DNA of 64,000 bases from Bacteroidota bacterium (GTDB lineage Bacteria > Bacteroidota > Bacteroidia > Cytophagales > Cyclobacteriaceae). The notes beneath the pieces are model-generated. The model was not told the DNA's origin. It ran no database searches and saw only the letters and a program-made list of their open reading frames with translations. Every line of letters starts with the position of its first letter. Within the stretch, counting starts at the first letter, position 1. The position numbers and the translations under genes are program-made. Where the stretch lies: positions 310,001 through 374,000 of the forward strand of contig JAEYWY010000002.1 in the NCBI GenBank assembly GCA_023428695.1, written 5' to 3'. This document shows, one piece after another, positions 50,155 to 59,829 of the stretch.

Positions 50155-52617
50155 ATGCTTGTACTAAAACGCGACGGGCGCAGAGAATCTGTCAAGTTCG
50201 ACAAAATCACCGCACGAATTGAGAAACTCTGCTACGGATTAGATCCGAAGTTCGTCAACCCTGTCGAGGTAGCCATGAAGGTGATCAATGGCCTGTACGA
50301 TGGTGTTTCAACCCAGGAGCTGGATAATCTCGCTGCCGAAATAGCGGCATCGATGACGACCAAACACCCTGACTTTGCGAAGCTCGCTGCGCGCATTGCC
50401 GTATCGAACCTGCATAAGGTTACAAGTAAATCGTTCTCGAATACCATGAAACGGTTGTATACCTATGTGGATCCGAAAACGGGTGAAAATGCACCGCTGA
50501 TTTCCAAAGAAAGCTGGAAAATCATCAAGGAACATGCTGCAGCTCTTGATGAAGCAATCCTGTACGATCGCGACTTCAGCTACGACTATTTTGGCTTCAA
50601 AACGCTGGAGCGTTCGTACCTCATGAAAATCGATGGAAAGATCGTTGAACGTCCCCAGCACATGCTCATGCGCGTTGCCGTTGGTATCCATGGAGAAGAT
50701 ATCCCGGCTGCAGTCGAGACATACAATCTGCTTTCCGAAAAGTGGTTTACCCACGCGACACCGACACTCTTCAACGCAGGTACACCGAAGCCTCAGCTTT
50801 CGTCGTGCTTCCTGCTCACTATGAAGGACGACAGCATCGACGGCATTTACGATACGCTGAAACAATGCGCCAAGATTTCGCAGTCAGCAGGCGGAATCGG
50901 GCTTAGCATCCATAACGTAAGGGCTAAAGGCTCATACATCAAGGGCACAGGAGGCACTTCCAATGGTATCGTACCTATGCTCCGTAATTTTGATATGACA
51001 GCGCGTTATGTCGATCAGGGCGGTGGCAAGCGTAAAGGGAGCTTTGCCATTTACCTGGAACCGTGGCATGCAGATATCTTTGACTTCCTCGACCTGAAGA
51101 AAAACCACGGCAAGGAAGAGTTGCGCGCGCGCGACCTGTTTTACGCGATGTGGATCTCCGACCTGTTCATGAAACGGGTAGAGAACAACGAGATGTGGTC
51201 ACTCTTCTGCCCGAATGAAGCGCCAGGCCTTGCTGAAGTATGGGGTGAAGAATTTGAAAGACTTTACGAAAAATACGAGAAGGAAGGTAAGTTCCGTCGT
51301 CAGGTAAAAGCACAGGATCTTTGGTTCGAAATCCTCGAATCACAGATCGAGACGGGAACACCCTACATCCTTTACAAAGACGCCGCTAACCGCAAGTCAA
51401 ACCAAAAGAATCTCGGTACAATCAAGAGCAGTAACCTGTGTACTGAAATCATTGAGTACACGGCACCGGACGAAGTTGCAGTCTGTAACCTCGCTTCGCT
51501 TGCACTGCCCAAGTTTGTCACAGAAGACGGTACGTTCGATCACCAAAAGCTCTATGAAATCACGAAGGTTGTCACACGCAACCTCAACAAGGTGATCGAT
51601 GTAAACTTTTACCCGGTAGCGGAAGCGAAAAACAGCAACCTTCGTCACCGTCCGATTGGTCTTGGTGTTCAGGGTCTCGCTGATACATTCATTATGCTTC
51701 GCATGCCTTTCGACTCCGAAGAAGCGCGCAGGCTGAACGAAGACATTTTCGAAACCATTTACTTCGGCGCGATGGAAGCATCCATGGAGCTCGCTAAAGT
51801 TCTTGGCCCTTATGAAACCTTTAAGGGATCACCGGTTTCAAAAGGTATCTTCCAGTTTGACATGTGGGGCGTTAGCCCGAAGAGCAACCGCTGGAACTGG
51901 GAAAAACTCAAGCAGGAGGTTAAGAAAAACGGCGTGCGTAACTCACTCCTTCTCGCTCCGATGCCAACGGCTTCGACATCTCAGATCCTGGGTAACAACG
52001 AATGCTTCGAACCTTATACTTCGAACATCTATACCCGCCGTACATTGTCGGGCGAATTCATTATCGCTAACAAGCACCTGATGAGAGACCTGATGGCACT
52101 TGGCCTGTGGAGCGAAACGATGCGTCAGAAACTGATCGCTGCAAACGGTTCGGTGCAAAATATTCCTGAGATACCTCAGAACATTAAAGACATCTACAAA
52201 ACCGTCTGGGAAATCTCACAAAAGGCAATTATCGATATGTCGGCCGACCGCGGAGCATACATCTGCCAGTCACAGAGCCTGAATATTCACCTGACCAATC
52301 CGAATTTTGGCAAGCTCACTTCTATGCACTTCTACGCATGGAAGAAGGGACTCAAGACCGGTATGTACTACCTCCGCACCAATGCGGCTGCCGACGCGAT
52401 CAAGTTCACGCTTGACAAGAACGCCATCAAGGAACCTGCAAGAGCACAGGAAGGTGCGCCTGCAGAAGTTGGCGACCCGGCAACGGTGGTTACGGTCACA
52501 GATGGCCAGCAACAGATTAAGTATGAACAACGGGCTGTTTCAGACTACGACCAAAAAATGTCTGATATGGCGTGTTCGCTGGATAATCCCGACGCTTGCG
52601 AGGCGTGCGGAAGCTAA
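50155..52617 (+). CDS. nrdA: Class Ia ribonucleotide reductase, alpha subunit (R1)
   Basis: R1 holds the substrate site and allosteric sites. The 820-residue protein begins with an ATP-cone (about 1-90; VLKRDGRRESVKFDKI) that senses ATP/dATP. It then has SCFLLTMKDDSIDGIY, GGIGLSIHNVRA, the active-site cysteine and glutamate in SSNLCTEII, PTASTSQILGNNE in the barrel, and a C-terminal CEACGS whose cysteine pair re-reduces the active site. All parts are present; the gene ends before a strong terminator. Confidence 0.96.
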   Translation: MLVLKRDGRRESVKFDKITARIEKLCYGLDPKFVNPVEVAMKVINGLYDGVSTQELDNLAAEIAASMTTKHPDFAKLAARIAVSNLHKVTSKSFSNTMKRLYTYVDPKTGENAPLISKESWKIIKEHAAALDEAILYDRDFSYDYFGFKTLERSYLMKIDGKIVERPQHMLMRVAVGIHGEDIPAAVETYNLLSEKWFTHATPTLFNAGTPKPQLSSCFLLTMKDDSIDGIYDTLKQCAKISQSAGGIGLSIHNVRAKGSYIKGTGGTSNGIVPMLRNFDMTARYVDQGGGKRKGSFAIYLEPWHADIFDFLDLKKNHGKEELRARDLFYAMWISDLFMKRVENNEMWSLFCPNEAPGLAEVWGEEFERLYEKYEKEGKFRRQVKAQDLWFEILESQIETGTPYILYKDAANRKSNQKNLGTIKSSNLCTEIIEYTAPDEVAVCNLASLALPKFVTEDGTFDHQKLYEITKVVTRNLNKVIDVNFYPVAEAKNSNLRHRPIGLGVQGLADTFIMLRMPFDSEEARRLNEDIFETIYFGAMEASMELAKVLGPYETFKGSPVSKGIFQFDMWGVSPKSNRWNWEKLKQEVKKNGVRNSLLLAPMPTASTSQILGNNECFEPYTSNIYTRRTLSGEFIIANKHLMRDLMALGLWSETMRQKLIAANGSVQNIPEIPQNIKDIYKTVWEISQKAIIDMSADRGAYICQSQSLNIHLTNPNFGKLTSMHFYAWKKGLKTGMYYLRTNAAADAIKFTLDKNAIKEPARAQEGAPAEVGDPATVVTVTDGQQQIKYEQRAVSDYDQKMSDMACSLDNPDACEACGS

Positions 52618-52641
52618 GCCTGTTCTGATTCTGATTTTAAA

Positions 52642-52673
52642 GAAGCCCGTCGTTACGATGGGCTTCCTTTTTT
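52642..52673 (+). terminator. Rho-independent terminator after nrdA
   Basis: An 11-bp stem (GAAGCCCGTCG with CGATGGGCTTC, one G-U pair) around TTA at 52642-52666 is followed by a T-run, 24 bases after the nrdA stop. Confidence 0.9.
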
Positions 52674-52713
52674 AAAGCTTTTTGAATTTGAAGACCGAAA
52701 ATTTAATTCACTT

Positions 52714-53709
52714 ATGAATATTGTCTTCTTCAGTACCCAGGCTTACGACAGGCGTTCGTTCGACGAACACAACAAACGATACGCATTCAATATCAAGTTT
52801 CTTGACGTTCAGCTCAACGAGCAAACTGCAACACTCGCAAATGGTGCCGATGCGGTCTGCGCTTTCGTGAATGATCGGGTCAACGGCTCCATTATACGCC
52901 AGCTCACCGGCGCGGGTGTGAAGATACTCGCGCTTCGGTGCGCCGGTTTCAACAATGTTGACCTCACCGCCGCATTGGAACATAATCTGAAAGTCGTTCG
53001 CGTTCCGGCATATTCCCCTCATTCCGTCGCCGAACATGCCGTCGCGATGATCATGGCGCTAAACCGAAAAACACACAAGGCGTACAATCGCATTCGCGAA
53101 CAAAACTTTTCGCTCAACGGATTACTGGGCTTCGACCTTTATCAAAAGACTGTCGGTGTGATTGGTACAGGTAACATCGGACAGGTCTTTTGCAAGATCA
53201 TGAATGGTTTTGGATGCGAGGTAATTGCATTCGACATCAAACCGGATGAGAGCCTGGTGTCGACGGGAATTCGTTATGTTGCTCTGGATGAAATTCTCAC
53301 GAAATCTGATATCATTTCCCTTCACTGCCCGTTGAACGATCATACGCGTTATATCATTAACAGCGATGCAATTGCGTCCATGAAGCACAACGTAATGCTC
53401 ATCAACACTAGCCGCGGCGGTTTGATTGATACGAAGGCAGTTGTAAACGGACTGAAATCGGGAAAGATCGGTTCGTTGGGTATCGACGTGTATGAGCAGG
53501 AAGAAAATCTTTTCTTTCGCGACCTGTCGGACACGATAATTGAAGATGATGTGATATCCCGCTTGTCCAGTTTTCCTAACGTACTTATAACCGCTCACCA
53601 GGGCTTCTTCACCCATGAAGCTCTCGCACAAATCGCGGAAACAACCCTGTCGAATCTAAAGGCATTCCAGAATAATGAAGCGCTCATCAATGAAGTGAAG
53701 CTGAGCTAA
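52714..53709 (+). CDS. ldhA: D-lactate dehydrogenase-like 2-hydroxyacid dehydrogenase
   Basis: An NAD-dependent D-2-hydroxyacid dehydrogenase; the closest named relative is fermentative LdhA, which reduces pyruvate to D-lactate. The 331-residue protein has LRCAGFNNVDL (substrate-side arginine and Asn), the NAD-binding GVIGTGNIGQVF, the NTSRGGLIDT motif with the catalytic arginine, and AHQGFFTHEAL with the catalytic histidine. The start MNIVFFSTQAYDRRSF fits LdhA. The substrate is inferred from family and not tested. A terminator separates it from nrdA. Confidence 0.92.
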   Translation: MNIVFFSTQAYDRRSFDEHNKRYAFNIKFLDVQLNEQTATLANGADAVCAFVNDRVNGSIIRQLTGAGVKILALRCAGFNNVDLTAALEHNLKVVRVPAYSPHSVAEHAVAMIMALNRKTHKAYNRIREQNFSLNGLLGFDLYQKTVGVIGTGNIGQVFCKIMNGFGCEVIAFDIKPDESLVSTGIRYVALDEILTKSDIISLHCPLNDHTRYIINSDAIASMKHNVMLINTSRGGLIDTKAVVNGLKSGKIGSLGIDVYEQEENLFFRDLSDTIIEDDVISRLSSFPNVLITAHQGFFTHEALAQIAETTLSNLKAFQNNEALINEVKLS

Positions 53710-53726
53710 CGTTTGACCGCAACGTT

Positions 53727-55175
53727 TTAGAACTGAAAATATATGAAGGGCTGAACCTCCGCGGATCGCGTCTGTATGACGAGGACGATCACGGCCACAA
53801 TGCAGACAGCTTTCATCGGCAGTGACATACGTATGATCCTCGTACGCACTTTATCTGTGATATTCTCGGGTATGAAATGGAGAACAAATCCAATGATCAT
53901 AAGAAGGACAACCCATTTATAGCCCGAGATAAACTGAAACAGAACGTCCAGGTGGAAATTCAAAACGATCTGTCGCAGCATCACATTCACATTTTCGATA
54001 TCCGCAGCGCGAAAATAAATCCAGCAGAAGCAAACAAAGTGAAACGTCAGAAACAGACCGGCGATTCTGCTTACACGTCCCGTAAATCGCGGCCCTATTG
54101 TTTCCGACCAACGCTTATGTACGACAAGCGCAATACCATGAAGTCCGCCCCAAATCACGAAACGCCACGCTGCACCGTGCCAGAGTCCGCCCAGCAGCAT
54201 GGTGATCATCAGGTTTATATATGTGCGCAACTTACCCTTTCGATTTCCGCCAAGAGAAATATAGAGGTAGTCGCGCAACCAGGTAGAAAGTGAGATATGC
54301 CAGCGTCGCCAGAACTCTGTGATATTGACAGACTGATATGGAGAATTGAAGTTCGGTGCAAAGTGGAAACCGAGTAACAACGCGATCCCTATCGCCATAT
54401 CGGAATACCCGGAGAAATCGCAATAGATCTGCAACGCATAGCCATACACTGCAAACAGGTTTTCCAGGCCCGTGTACAAAGCTGGTGCATCAAAAATGCG
54501 ATCGACAAAATTTATGCTGATGTAATCTGAGATCACTGCCTTTTTGAATAAACCGGTCGCGATGAGGAATACACCGTTGCCGAGCATCTCCTCCGTTATA
54601 TCAACGCGTCTTCTGATCTGTGGCAAAAAGTCCGCGGCCCTGACGATTGGACCGGCCACAAGCTGAGGAAAGAACGACAAGTAAAAAGCATAGTCGAGGA
54701 TGCTCTTCACCGGCTTAAGGTACCCGCGATAAACATCAATCGTATAACTAAGTGATTGGAATGTGAAGAATGAAATACCCACGGGAAGAAAAATATCCAT
54801 GGGTTGGTACTCGCCACCTGTTAAGCCGGTTATCGTACCGAATAGAAAGTTCGTGTACTTGAAGTATCCGAGTACACCCAGGTTTGCAGTCAGGCTTGCC
54901 GCCAGCAACAACTTTTTTCGGAATCGATCCCCGGTTGAGTAGATCGCCTGCGCAAGGAAGAAATCTATGACGGTTGCATTGATGAGCAGAAAAAAGAAAA
55001 CTCCGCTGGACTTATAGTAGAAGTACAGGGAAAACAGCGTCACGAAAATCAGCCTCGGCCGTTCGTCGTCCCGCAATGCGGTATAAATCACGAGAAAAGC
55101 GGTGAACAGGAGCAAAAACAAACCACTGCTGAATATCAGCGGCTCCTCCGGATTATATGCAAAAAATTCGCTCAT
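53727..55175 (-). CDS. MBOAT family O-acyltransferase (AlgI/DltB-like)
   Basis: A 482-residue polytopic membrane protein of the MBOAT family, which passes acyl groups across the membrane for glycan or teichoic-acid modification. Its catalytic-site motif MLLGGLWHGAAWRFVIWGGLHG (about 315-337; quoted here in parts as GLWHG and GGLHG) contains the essential histidine. FFLLINATVIDFFLAQ and other segments give about 10-12 membrane helices. It is the last gene of an operon with two exported SGNH hydrolase-like proteins and starts 3 bases after the second one. The usual setting of AlgI-type systems suggests O-acetylation of a surface polysaccharide, but the polymer is unknown. Confidence 0.92.
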   Translation of the reverse strand: MSEFFAYNPEEPLIFSSGLFLLLFTAFLVIYTALRDDERPRLIFVTLFSLYFYYKSSGVFFFLLINATVIDFFLAQAIYSTGDRFRKKLLLAASLTANLGVLGYFKYTNFLFGTITGLTGGEYQPMDIFLPVGISFFTFQSLSYTIDVYRGYLKPVKSILDYAFYLSFFPQLVAGPIVRAADFLPQIRRRVDITEEMLGNGVFLIATGLFKKAVISDYISINFVDRIFDAPALYTGLENLFAVYGYALQIYCDFSGYSDMAIGIALLLGFHFAPNFNSPYQSVNITEFWRRWHISLSTWLRDYLYISLGGNRKGKLRTYINLMITMLLGGLWHGAAWRFVIWGGLHGIALVVHKRWSETIGPRFTGRVSRIAGLFLTFHFVCFCWIYFRAADIENVNVMLRQIVLNFHLDVLFQFISGYKWVVLLMIIGFVLHFIPENITDKVRTRIIRMSLPMKAVCIVAVIVLVIQTRSAEVQPFIYFQF

Positions 55176-55178
55176 CGA

Positions 55179-56423
55179 CTAAGGATTACGGCTCGCCACG
55201 TATGCCCGGTAACTTTTCATCAGCGCCTCATAAAACATTTCACCCTGGAGCGAATAGCCGTCACGTGTGAAGTGAACACCATCCGGTCGAAGGAGCCCTT
55301 TCTCCTTCCAGAGAAATGCGGAGTCTTTGCCTCCGTTAGCGCGATACATATCCCAGAATGCTAATCCGTTTTCCACGGCAATGGAGAGAATGTCGCTTCG
55401 GACCTTTTCAATTCCCGGGTTATGTCGTGTCCGTTTCAGGAATGCGTCCGGTGGTGTGATCAGCATGATGCATGCATTCGGATTGTTTGCCTTGAGTGAT
55501 TCAACGAGCTTCCGGACTTCGTACGCAAAGCTCTTGCTGATGCCGGGATAGTCCATCGATTCATTAGTACCCAGAGAGATGATGAAAAGGTCGGGATTCA
55601 GCCATGTTGTTTGTTTCGTGAACAATTCGGCCTTATTATAGTGCTCATACTTCGCACCGTTTACGCCTATCGCGTGATAAAGAATTCCGCTTTGTTCATT
55701 CTCAAAGTTCAATCCAAACAGCGTGACATGATTTTGCGCATCATCGTCGCGAATTCCTTCAAGGATGATATGATTTAAAGGCGCTGGCAACTTTATCCTT
55801 TCAGGCTGCCATTCTTTGTCGTCGGAGCCGGTGACACGTGCAAGCTCCAGCCTGGTGGAGTCCATGATCGACAGTCGAAAACTCTTTCGATCATTGTCGG
55901 CAAATACGGAGACCGTATTAAACGCGTAATCCATGTCGGTGTCGGTCATACGAATTGAAAAACCAGTACCTGCCTCATTAGTATGAACGGTAATTCCACC
56001 GACGCCAATGGGTAACGGCTTAAGCGGATGTACGATGCGTTTTGAATCCCAGGGTCCGAAAGAAGTACTTCGGAAATTCGCCGGCTCATTTGTTCCGGCA
56101 ACACGATACGGGACAATCAGTCCGCGACCGGCGTTTCCAAAAATGTGTTGCAGATTTCGACGCACCACAGCCGTGAGGTAATCCGCCTGAATGTGAGAAT
56201 CGCCAATGTGAACAATATTAACCTTTGACCTTTCTCCTTTTTCCAGGGCATAGAGTTTTTCGAAAAGGGGTTCGAGACTGAAGTAGTTTGAGATAACATT
56301 TTCATCCGGCGAGACAAACGCCGCCGACGTGCTCGCCTGCGTATAGGCAAACAGTGGCAGATGCAGGAGCGTTACTGCCAGGATCAGGATCCGCCGGAAT
56401 TCAGGGTAACGCCTGTTGTTCAT
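55179..56423 (-). CDS. Exported SGNH/GDSL-type hydrolase or acyltransferase, second of a pair
   Basis: A 414-residue protein with a signal peptide or anchor (RRILILAVTLLHLPLFAYTQA, residues 10-30) and an SGNH fold: block I GDSHIQ with the nucleophile S76, block III SLGTNES, and block V DGVH with D381 and H384. The ATG at 56423 is preferred over an earlier in-frame ATG because it gives the signal peptide at the N-terminus; it lies 23 bases inside the upstream SGNH gene. In the context of the MBOAT gene, it is the likely extracytoplasmic acyl-transfer partner (role like AlgX/PatB or DltD; inference). Confidence 0.88.
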   Translation of the reverse strand: MNNRRYPEFRRILILAVTLLHLPLFAYTQASTSAAFVSPDENVISNYFSLEPLFEKLYALEKGERSKVNIVHIGDSHIQADYLTAVVRRNLQHIFGNAGRGLIVPYRVAGTNEPANFRSTSFGPWDSKRIVHPLKPLPIGVGGITVHTNEAGTGFSIRMTDTDMDYAFNTVSVFADNDRKSFRLSIMDSTRLELARVTGSDDKEWQPERIKLPAPLNHIILEGIRDDDAQNHVTLFGLNFENEQSGILYHAIGVNGAKYEHYNKAELFTKQTTWLNPDLFIISLGTNESMDYPGISKSFAYEVRKLVESLKANNPNACIMLITPPDAFLKRTRHNPGIEKVRSDILSIAVENGLAFWDMYRANGGKDSAFLWKEKGLLRPDGVHFTRDGYSLQGEMFYEALMKSYRAYVASRNP

Positions 56424-57801
56424 ACTTTTCGAGTTCAAACAGGATGCTGCCCACAAGTTCTCCCGCCAGTTTTTTGCCACCCTTAAAAGTCAAATGTGTG
56501 TAGTCCTTTGCAGCAAGAGCCGGGGTCGCGCGCACAAACTTGACCATACTGTTTTCACCACCCATAGCTTCGTAAAGGTCCCAGAAAACTATTCCGGCCT
56601 TTTTCGCTATATGCCGCTGTGTGTCACGCAGCGTTGGAATAGCTTTTACTGTGCGATACCTTCCGTTGACATTGGAACTGCGATCACTCACGCTGAGCAG
56701 CACAATACTGGCATTCGGAAAAGCTTCCTTGAGTTGATTGATGACCGTCACCATGCGATCAGCATACCAGGTATAGCGGGACGAATCAAAGTTGATCGCG
56801 TTCAATCCATACTGGAGGATAATAAGCTTGTAGTCCCGGTATCGGTTGAAGGCTTTAAACATCTCCGGCGAAATGGAGTACAGCCCAATGCCGGAATTGC
56901 CACGCATACCAAAATTGTCCACATAAATGCCAGGCTCCCCTTCGAAGCTGACACCGTATACTTCGAGGCTGTCAACACCCTCGAACTCCAGTTCAATTCG
57001 CCTCGCCTGAAACTTCTCCTTCTTCCACTCACGGAGTCGACGTGACTTCTTCAGTTCTGCTACGCGATACAACGTGTCGTCGAGAGTATAATGAAGAAAT
57101 GAGTTGCCGTGGCTTCTGTAATACACCCGTATTGATTCAAATTCGCGGAGATAACGCTGACGTGATGATGTAAACTCAACCCAGTTATCGGATTGGGCAA
57201 TAAAACTATATCCCGACGGACCCATTTCAAAAGTCGCAGCCGAATCGGGTTTGTTAATGATCGAGTACGTTTTCCAGTTTCCAAACTGCTGTTTTACAGT
57301 GTTTCGGAATCCGACAACGTGCGATGTAATCGGAACATACCCCACGCCACGCCCGCCGAACAAAGTCTGCAACGTATCCCTTACGCTACCGCAGAAAATG
57401 TCACCTTCAATGAAGGAATCACCATAAAAAGCGATGCGTACCGATGACTTGTTTTTTTTGGCTTTCAGCGTGCTCAGGGCTTTTAGAAAATTATGGATTC
57501 CTGTTTTGTCCGGGGTAAAGTCCTCCATGCACGTTAGTCCATCGGCACAGGCATAGGATATGGCAGTGCTTTCGGGCTCTTCAACAACGTCGGCCGGGAG
57601 TGTATCTGTGGCAACCGTGCTGGTGGAATCTTCATCCAAAGCAAGCATCGGTGAATCCTCATCATCCAGAAAAAAAAGGGGATCAACGGTTCGGAAGGCA
57701 AGGTTACCAATGCGAAAGGCAGGAACGAACGACAGCATGCCAAGCATCAGCGCGACGATGAGTGCGAGCAATAACGGTTTCTGATAAGGAGCTGTTTTCA
57801 T
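56401..57801 (-). CDS. Exported SGNH/GDSL-type hydrolase or acyltransferase, first of a pair
   Basis: A 466-residue protein with an N-terminal membrane anchor (residues 8-30), an acidic linker (about 45-80) and an SGNH domain: block I GDSF with S129, a variant block III LQYGLNAIN, and block V DYTH with D433 and H436. It resembles the next gene product in layout and partly in sequence, so the two look like an old duplication. Block III lacks the usual Gly-x-Asn-Asp/Glu. The start is supported by TATCTTTG 8 bases upstream. First gene of the MBOAT operon. Confidence 0.87.
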   Translation of the reverse strand: MKTAPYQKPLLLALIVALMLGMLSFVPAFRIGNLAFRTVDPLFFLDDEDSPMLALDEDSTSTVATDTLPADVVEEPESTAISYACADGLTCMEDFTPDKTGIHNFLKALSTLKAKKNKSSVRIAFYGDSFIEGDIFCGSVRDTLQTLFGGRGVGYVPITSHVVGFRNTVKQQFGNWKTYSIINKPDSAATFEMGPSGYSFIAQSDNWVEFTSSRQRYLREFESIRVYYRSHGNSFLHYTLDDTLYRVAELKKSRRLREWKKEKFQARRIELEFEGVDSLEVYGVSFEGEPGIYVDNFGMRGNSGIGLYSISPEMFKAFNRYRDYKLIILQYGLNAINFDSSRYTWYADRMVTVINQLKEAFPNASIVLLSVSDRSSNVNGRYRTVKAIPTLRDTQRHIAKKAGIVFWDLYEAMGGENSMVKFVRATPALAAKDYTHLTFKGGKKLAGELVGSILFELEKYEQQALP

Positions 57802-57809
57802 TCCAACCC

Positions 57810-57817
57810 CAAAGATA
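57810..57817 (-). promoter_or_regulatory. Bacteroidota -7 element of the SGNH-SGNH-MBOAT operon
   Basis: TATCTTTG on the minus strand, a full TAnnTTTG match, 8 bases before the ATG at 57801. Confidence 0.62.
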
Positions 57818-57854
57818 GAAAAATGCCTGCCTCTCCGAGGAAACTTCTTCTGTC

Positions 57855-57868
57855 AGTACAATTGTACT
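57855..57868. promoter_or_regulatory. 14-bp perfect palindrome upstream of the SGNH-MBOAT operon
   Basis: AGTACAATTGTACT reads the same on both strands. It lies 37 bases upstream of the -7 element, just beyond the expected -33 region, in the gap between acsA and the operon. It could be an operator or activator site; no regulator gene is adjacent. Confidence 0.4.
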
Positions 57869-57908
57869 TCGATATGAGTTTATTATTGGTGGTCGGTTGA
57901 CTTTATCG

Positions 57909-59801
57909 TCATTGAACGCCGGCGATAATCTCATCTACCACGGTAGGATCGAGAAGTGTTGTAACGTCGCCGAGGTTAGATGTATCACCTTCGGCAACCT
58001 TCCGGAGAATTCGTCGCATGATCTTTCCCGACCTCGTTTTTGGGAGACCGCTTACAAACTGGATCTTATCGGGTTTTGCAATCGGGCCGATGATCTTTGA
58101 TACCGTATCACGAATATCAGCACGCAGTTTCTCCTGGTCTTTCGGCGAATCGTAGCAGATTACAAATGCATAGATTCCCTGACCCTTGATGTCGTGAGGA
58201 TAACCAACGACAGCAGTCTCGCACACGTCCAGATGTTCGTCAATCGCACTTTCAATTTCCGCTGTTCCCAGGTTGTGACCGGAAACGATAATGATATCGT
58301 CAACGCGTCCGGTGATGCGATAGTACCCATCCTGATCGCGACGACAACCGTCACCAGTGAAGTACTTGCCGGGGTAACTTGAGAAATATGTTTCTCTGAA
58401 TCGCTGGTGGTCGCCATAAATGGTTCGTGCCATTGCCGGCCAGGGAAACTTGATGGCAAGCCGGCCCTCAATTCCATTTCCCTGGATCTCAAGTCCGCCT
58501 TCGTTCATAACGGCAGGTTGAATACCGGGTAAGGGTAACGTTGCAAACGCAGGCTTCAATGGCGTAACACCGGCGATAGGCGAAATCATAAATCCACCGG
58601 TTTCGGTTTGCCACCACGTATCAACGATTGGACAGTGTCCTTTCCCGATGTGCTTGTCATACCAATGCCATGCTTCCTCGTTGATCGGTTCTCCTACGGT
58701 TCCGAGCGTCTTAAGTGAAGAGAGATCAGCCTTTTCTACAAATGAAAGCGGTGCTTTTTCCAGTGCACGGATTGCTGTCGGCGCCGTGTAAAAAATATTC
58801 ACCTTGTGACGATCGACAACCTGCCAGAACCGACCCCAGTCCGGCCAGGAAGGAACACCTTCGAACATCACGGTTGTGGCTCCGGCCGAGAGCGGTCCGT
58901 ACAGAATATAGGAGTGACCTGTAATCCAACCGATGTCGGCGGTACACCAGTAGACATCACCCTCCTCGTATCGAAAGCAAGTTCGGAATGTGTAGTTGGT
59001 GTACACCATGTACCCGGCGCAGGTGTGGACCATACCTTTCGGCTTACCGGTTGATCCCGATGTGTAAAGAATGAAAAGCATATCCTCTGCTTCCATTTCC
59101 TCAGCGCTGCATTGTGCTGTGACCTTTCTGATTTCGTCATGCCACCACACATCGCGATCAGCGACCATGTTGATGTTTGTCCCGACGTGTTTATAGACAA
59201 TTGTGGTTTCAACCTGTTCGCACTTTGTAAGTGCTTCGTCAATGATTCCTTTCAGATTGATCACTTTCTCGCCCCGATAGCCGCCATCGGACGTGACTAC
59301 AATTTTGCATCCTGCGTCGGTGATGCGATCCACAAGCGACTTGGCAGAAAATCCTGCAAAGACAACAGAATGCACAGCACCGATGCGGGCGCAGGCGAGC
59401 ATGGTGTATGCCAGTTGCGGAATCATCGGAAGGTAAACACATACGCGATCTCCCTTCCGGACTCCGTTTGCCTTGAGCATGTTCGCCGTGCGCGATACCT
59501 CTTCGAAAAGTTGTTTATAGGTTATCCGGACTGGTTCATGGGCCGGATTATTCGGTTCCCAGATGATGGCAACCTGATCCCCTCTTTTTTCGAGGTGCCG
59601 GTCGAGGCAGTTTTCGGTTATGTTCAATTTTGCCCCATTGAACCATTTCGCTTCCGGTTTGTGAAAATCCCACTCCAAAACCGTGTCCCATTCCTTCCGC
59701 CACACAAAATCACTTGCTATTTCTGCCCAGAACTCCTCCGGATCCTCGACGCTTTTCGCATAGGTTTTCTGGTAGTCTTCGAAAGAATTGATCTTATGCA
59801 T
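57909..59801 (-). CDS. acsA: Acetate--CoA ligase (acetyl-CoA synthetase)
   Basis: AcsA activates acetate with ATP and CoA to acetyl-CoA. The 630-residue protein has the AMP-forming signatures LFILYTSGSTGKPKGMVHT (in the middle), VDTWWQTETGG for acetate specificity, and the C-terminal PKTRSGKIMRR with the lysine that is acetylated by Pat-type enzymes in relatives. The length is normal. Its context does not show an operon. A 399-base gap lies upstream, holding an 8-bp inverted repeat (AAAATTGG/CCAATTTT at 59830-59867). Confidence 0.95.
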   Translation of the reverse strand: MHKINSFEDYQKTYAKSVEDPEEFWAEIASDFVWRKEWDTVLEWDFHKPEAKWFNGAKLNITENCLDRHLEKRGDQVAIIWEPNNPAHEPVRITYKQLFEEVSRTANMLKANGVRKGDRVCVYLPMIPQLAYTMLACARIGAVHSVVFAGFSAKSLVDRITDAGCKIVVTSDGGYRGEKVINLKGIIDEALTKCEQVETTIVYKHVGTNINMVADRDVWWHDEIRKVTAQCSAEEMEAEDMLFILYTSGSTGKPKGMVHTCAGYMVYTNYTFRTCFRYEEGDVYWCTADIGWITGHSYILYGPLSAGATTVMFEGVPSWPDWGRFWQVVDRHKVNIFYTAPTAIRALEKAPLSFVEKADLSSLKTLGTVGEPINEEAWHWYDKHIGKGHCPIVDTWWQTETGGFMISPIAGVTPLKPAFATLPLPGIQPAVMNEGGLEIQGNGIEGRLAIKFPWPAMARTIYGDHQRFRETYFSSYPGKYFTGDGCRRDQDGYYRITGRVDDIIIVSGHNLGTAEIESAIDEHLDVCETAVVGYPHDIKGQGIYAFVICYDSPKDQEKLRADIRDTVSKIIGPIAKPDKIQFVSGLPKTRSGKIMRRILRKVAEGDTSNLGDVTTLLDPTVVDEIIAGVQ

Positions 59802-59829
59802 GACGGTTTGGTTTTTTTGACGGGGGATA

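Noticed and set aside
53710..53732. AACGTT repeats between ldhA and the MBOAT gene as a two-way terminator
   Set aside because: Each AACGTT is self-complementary and the arms are only 6 bp with weak T-runs; not strong enough to list.
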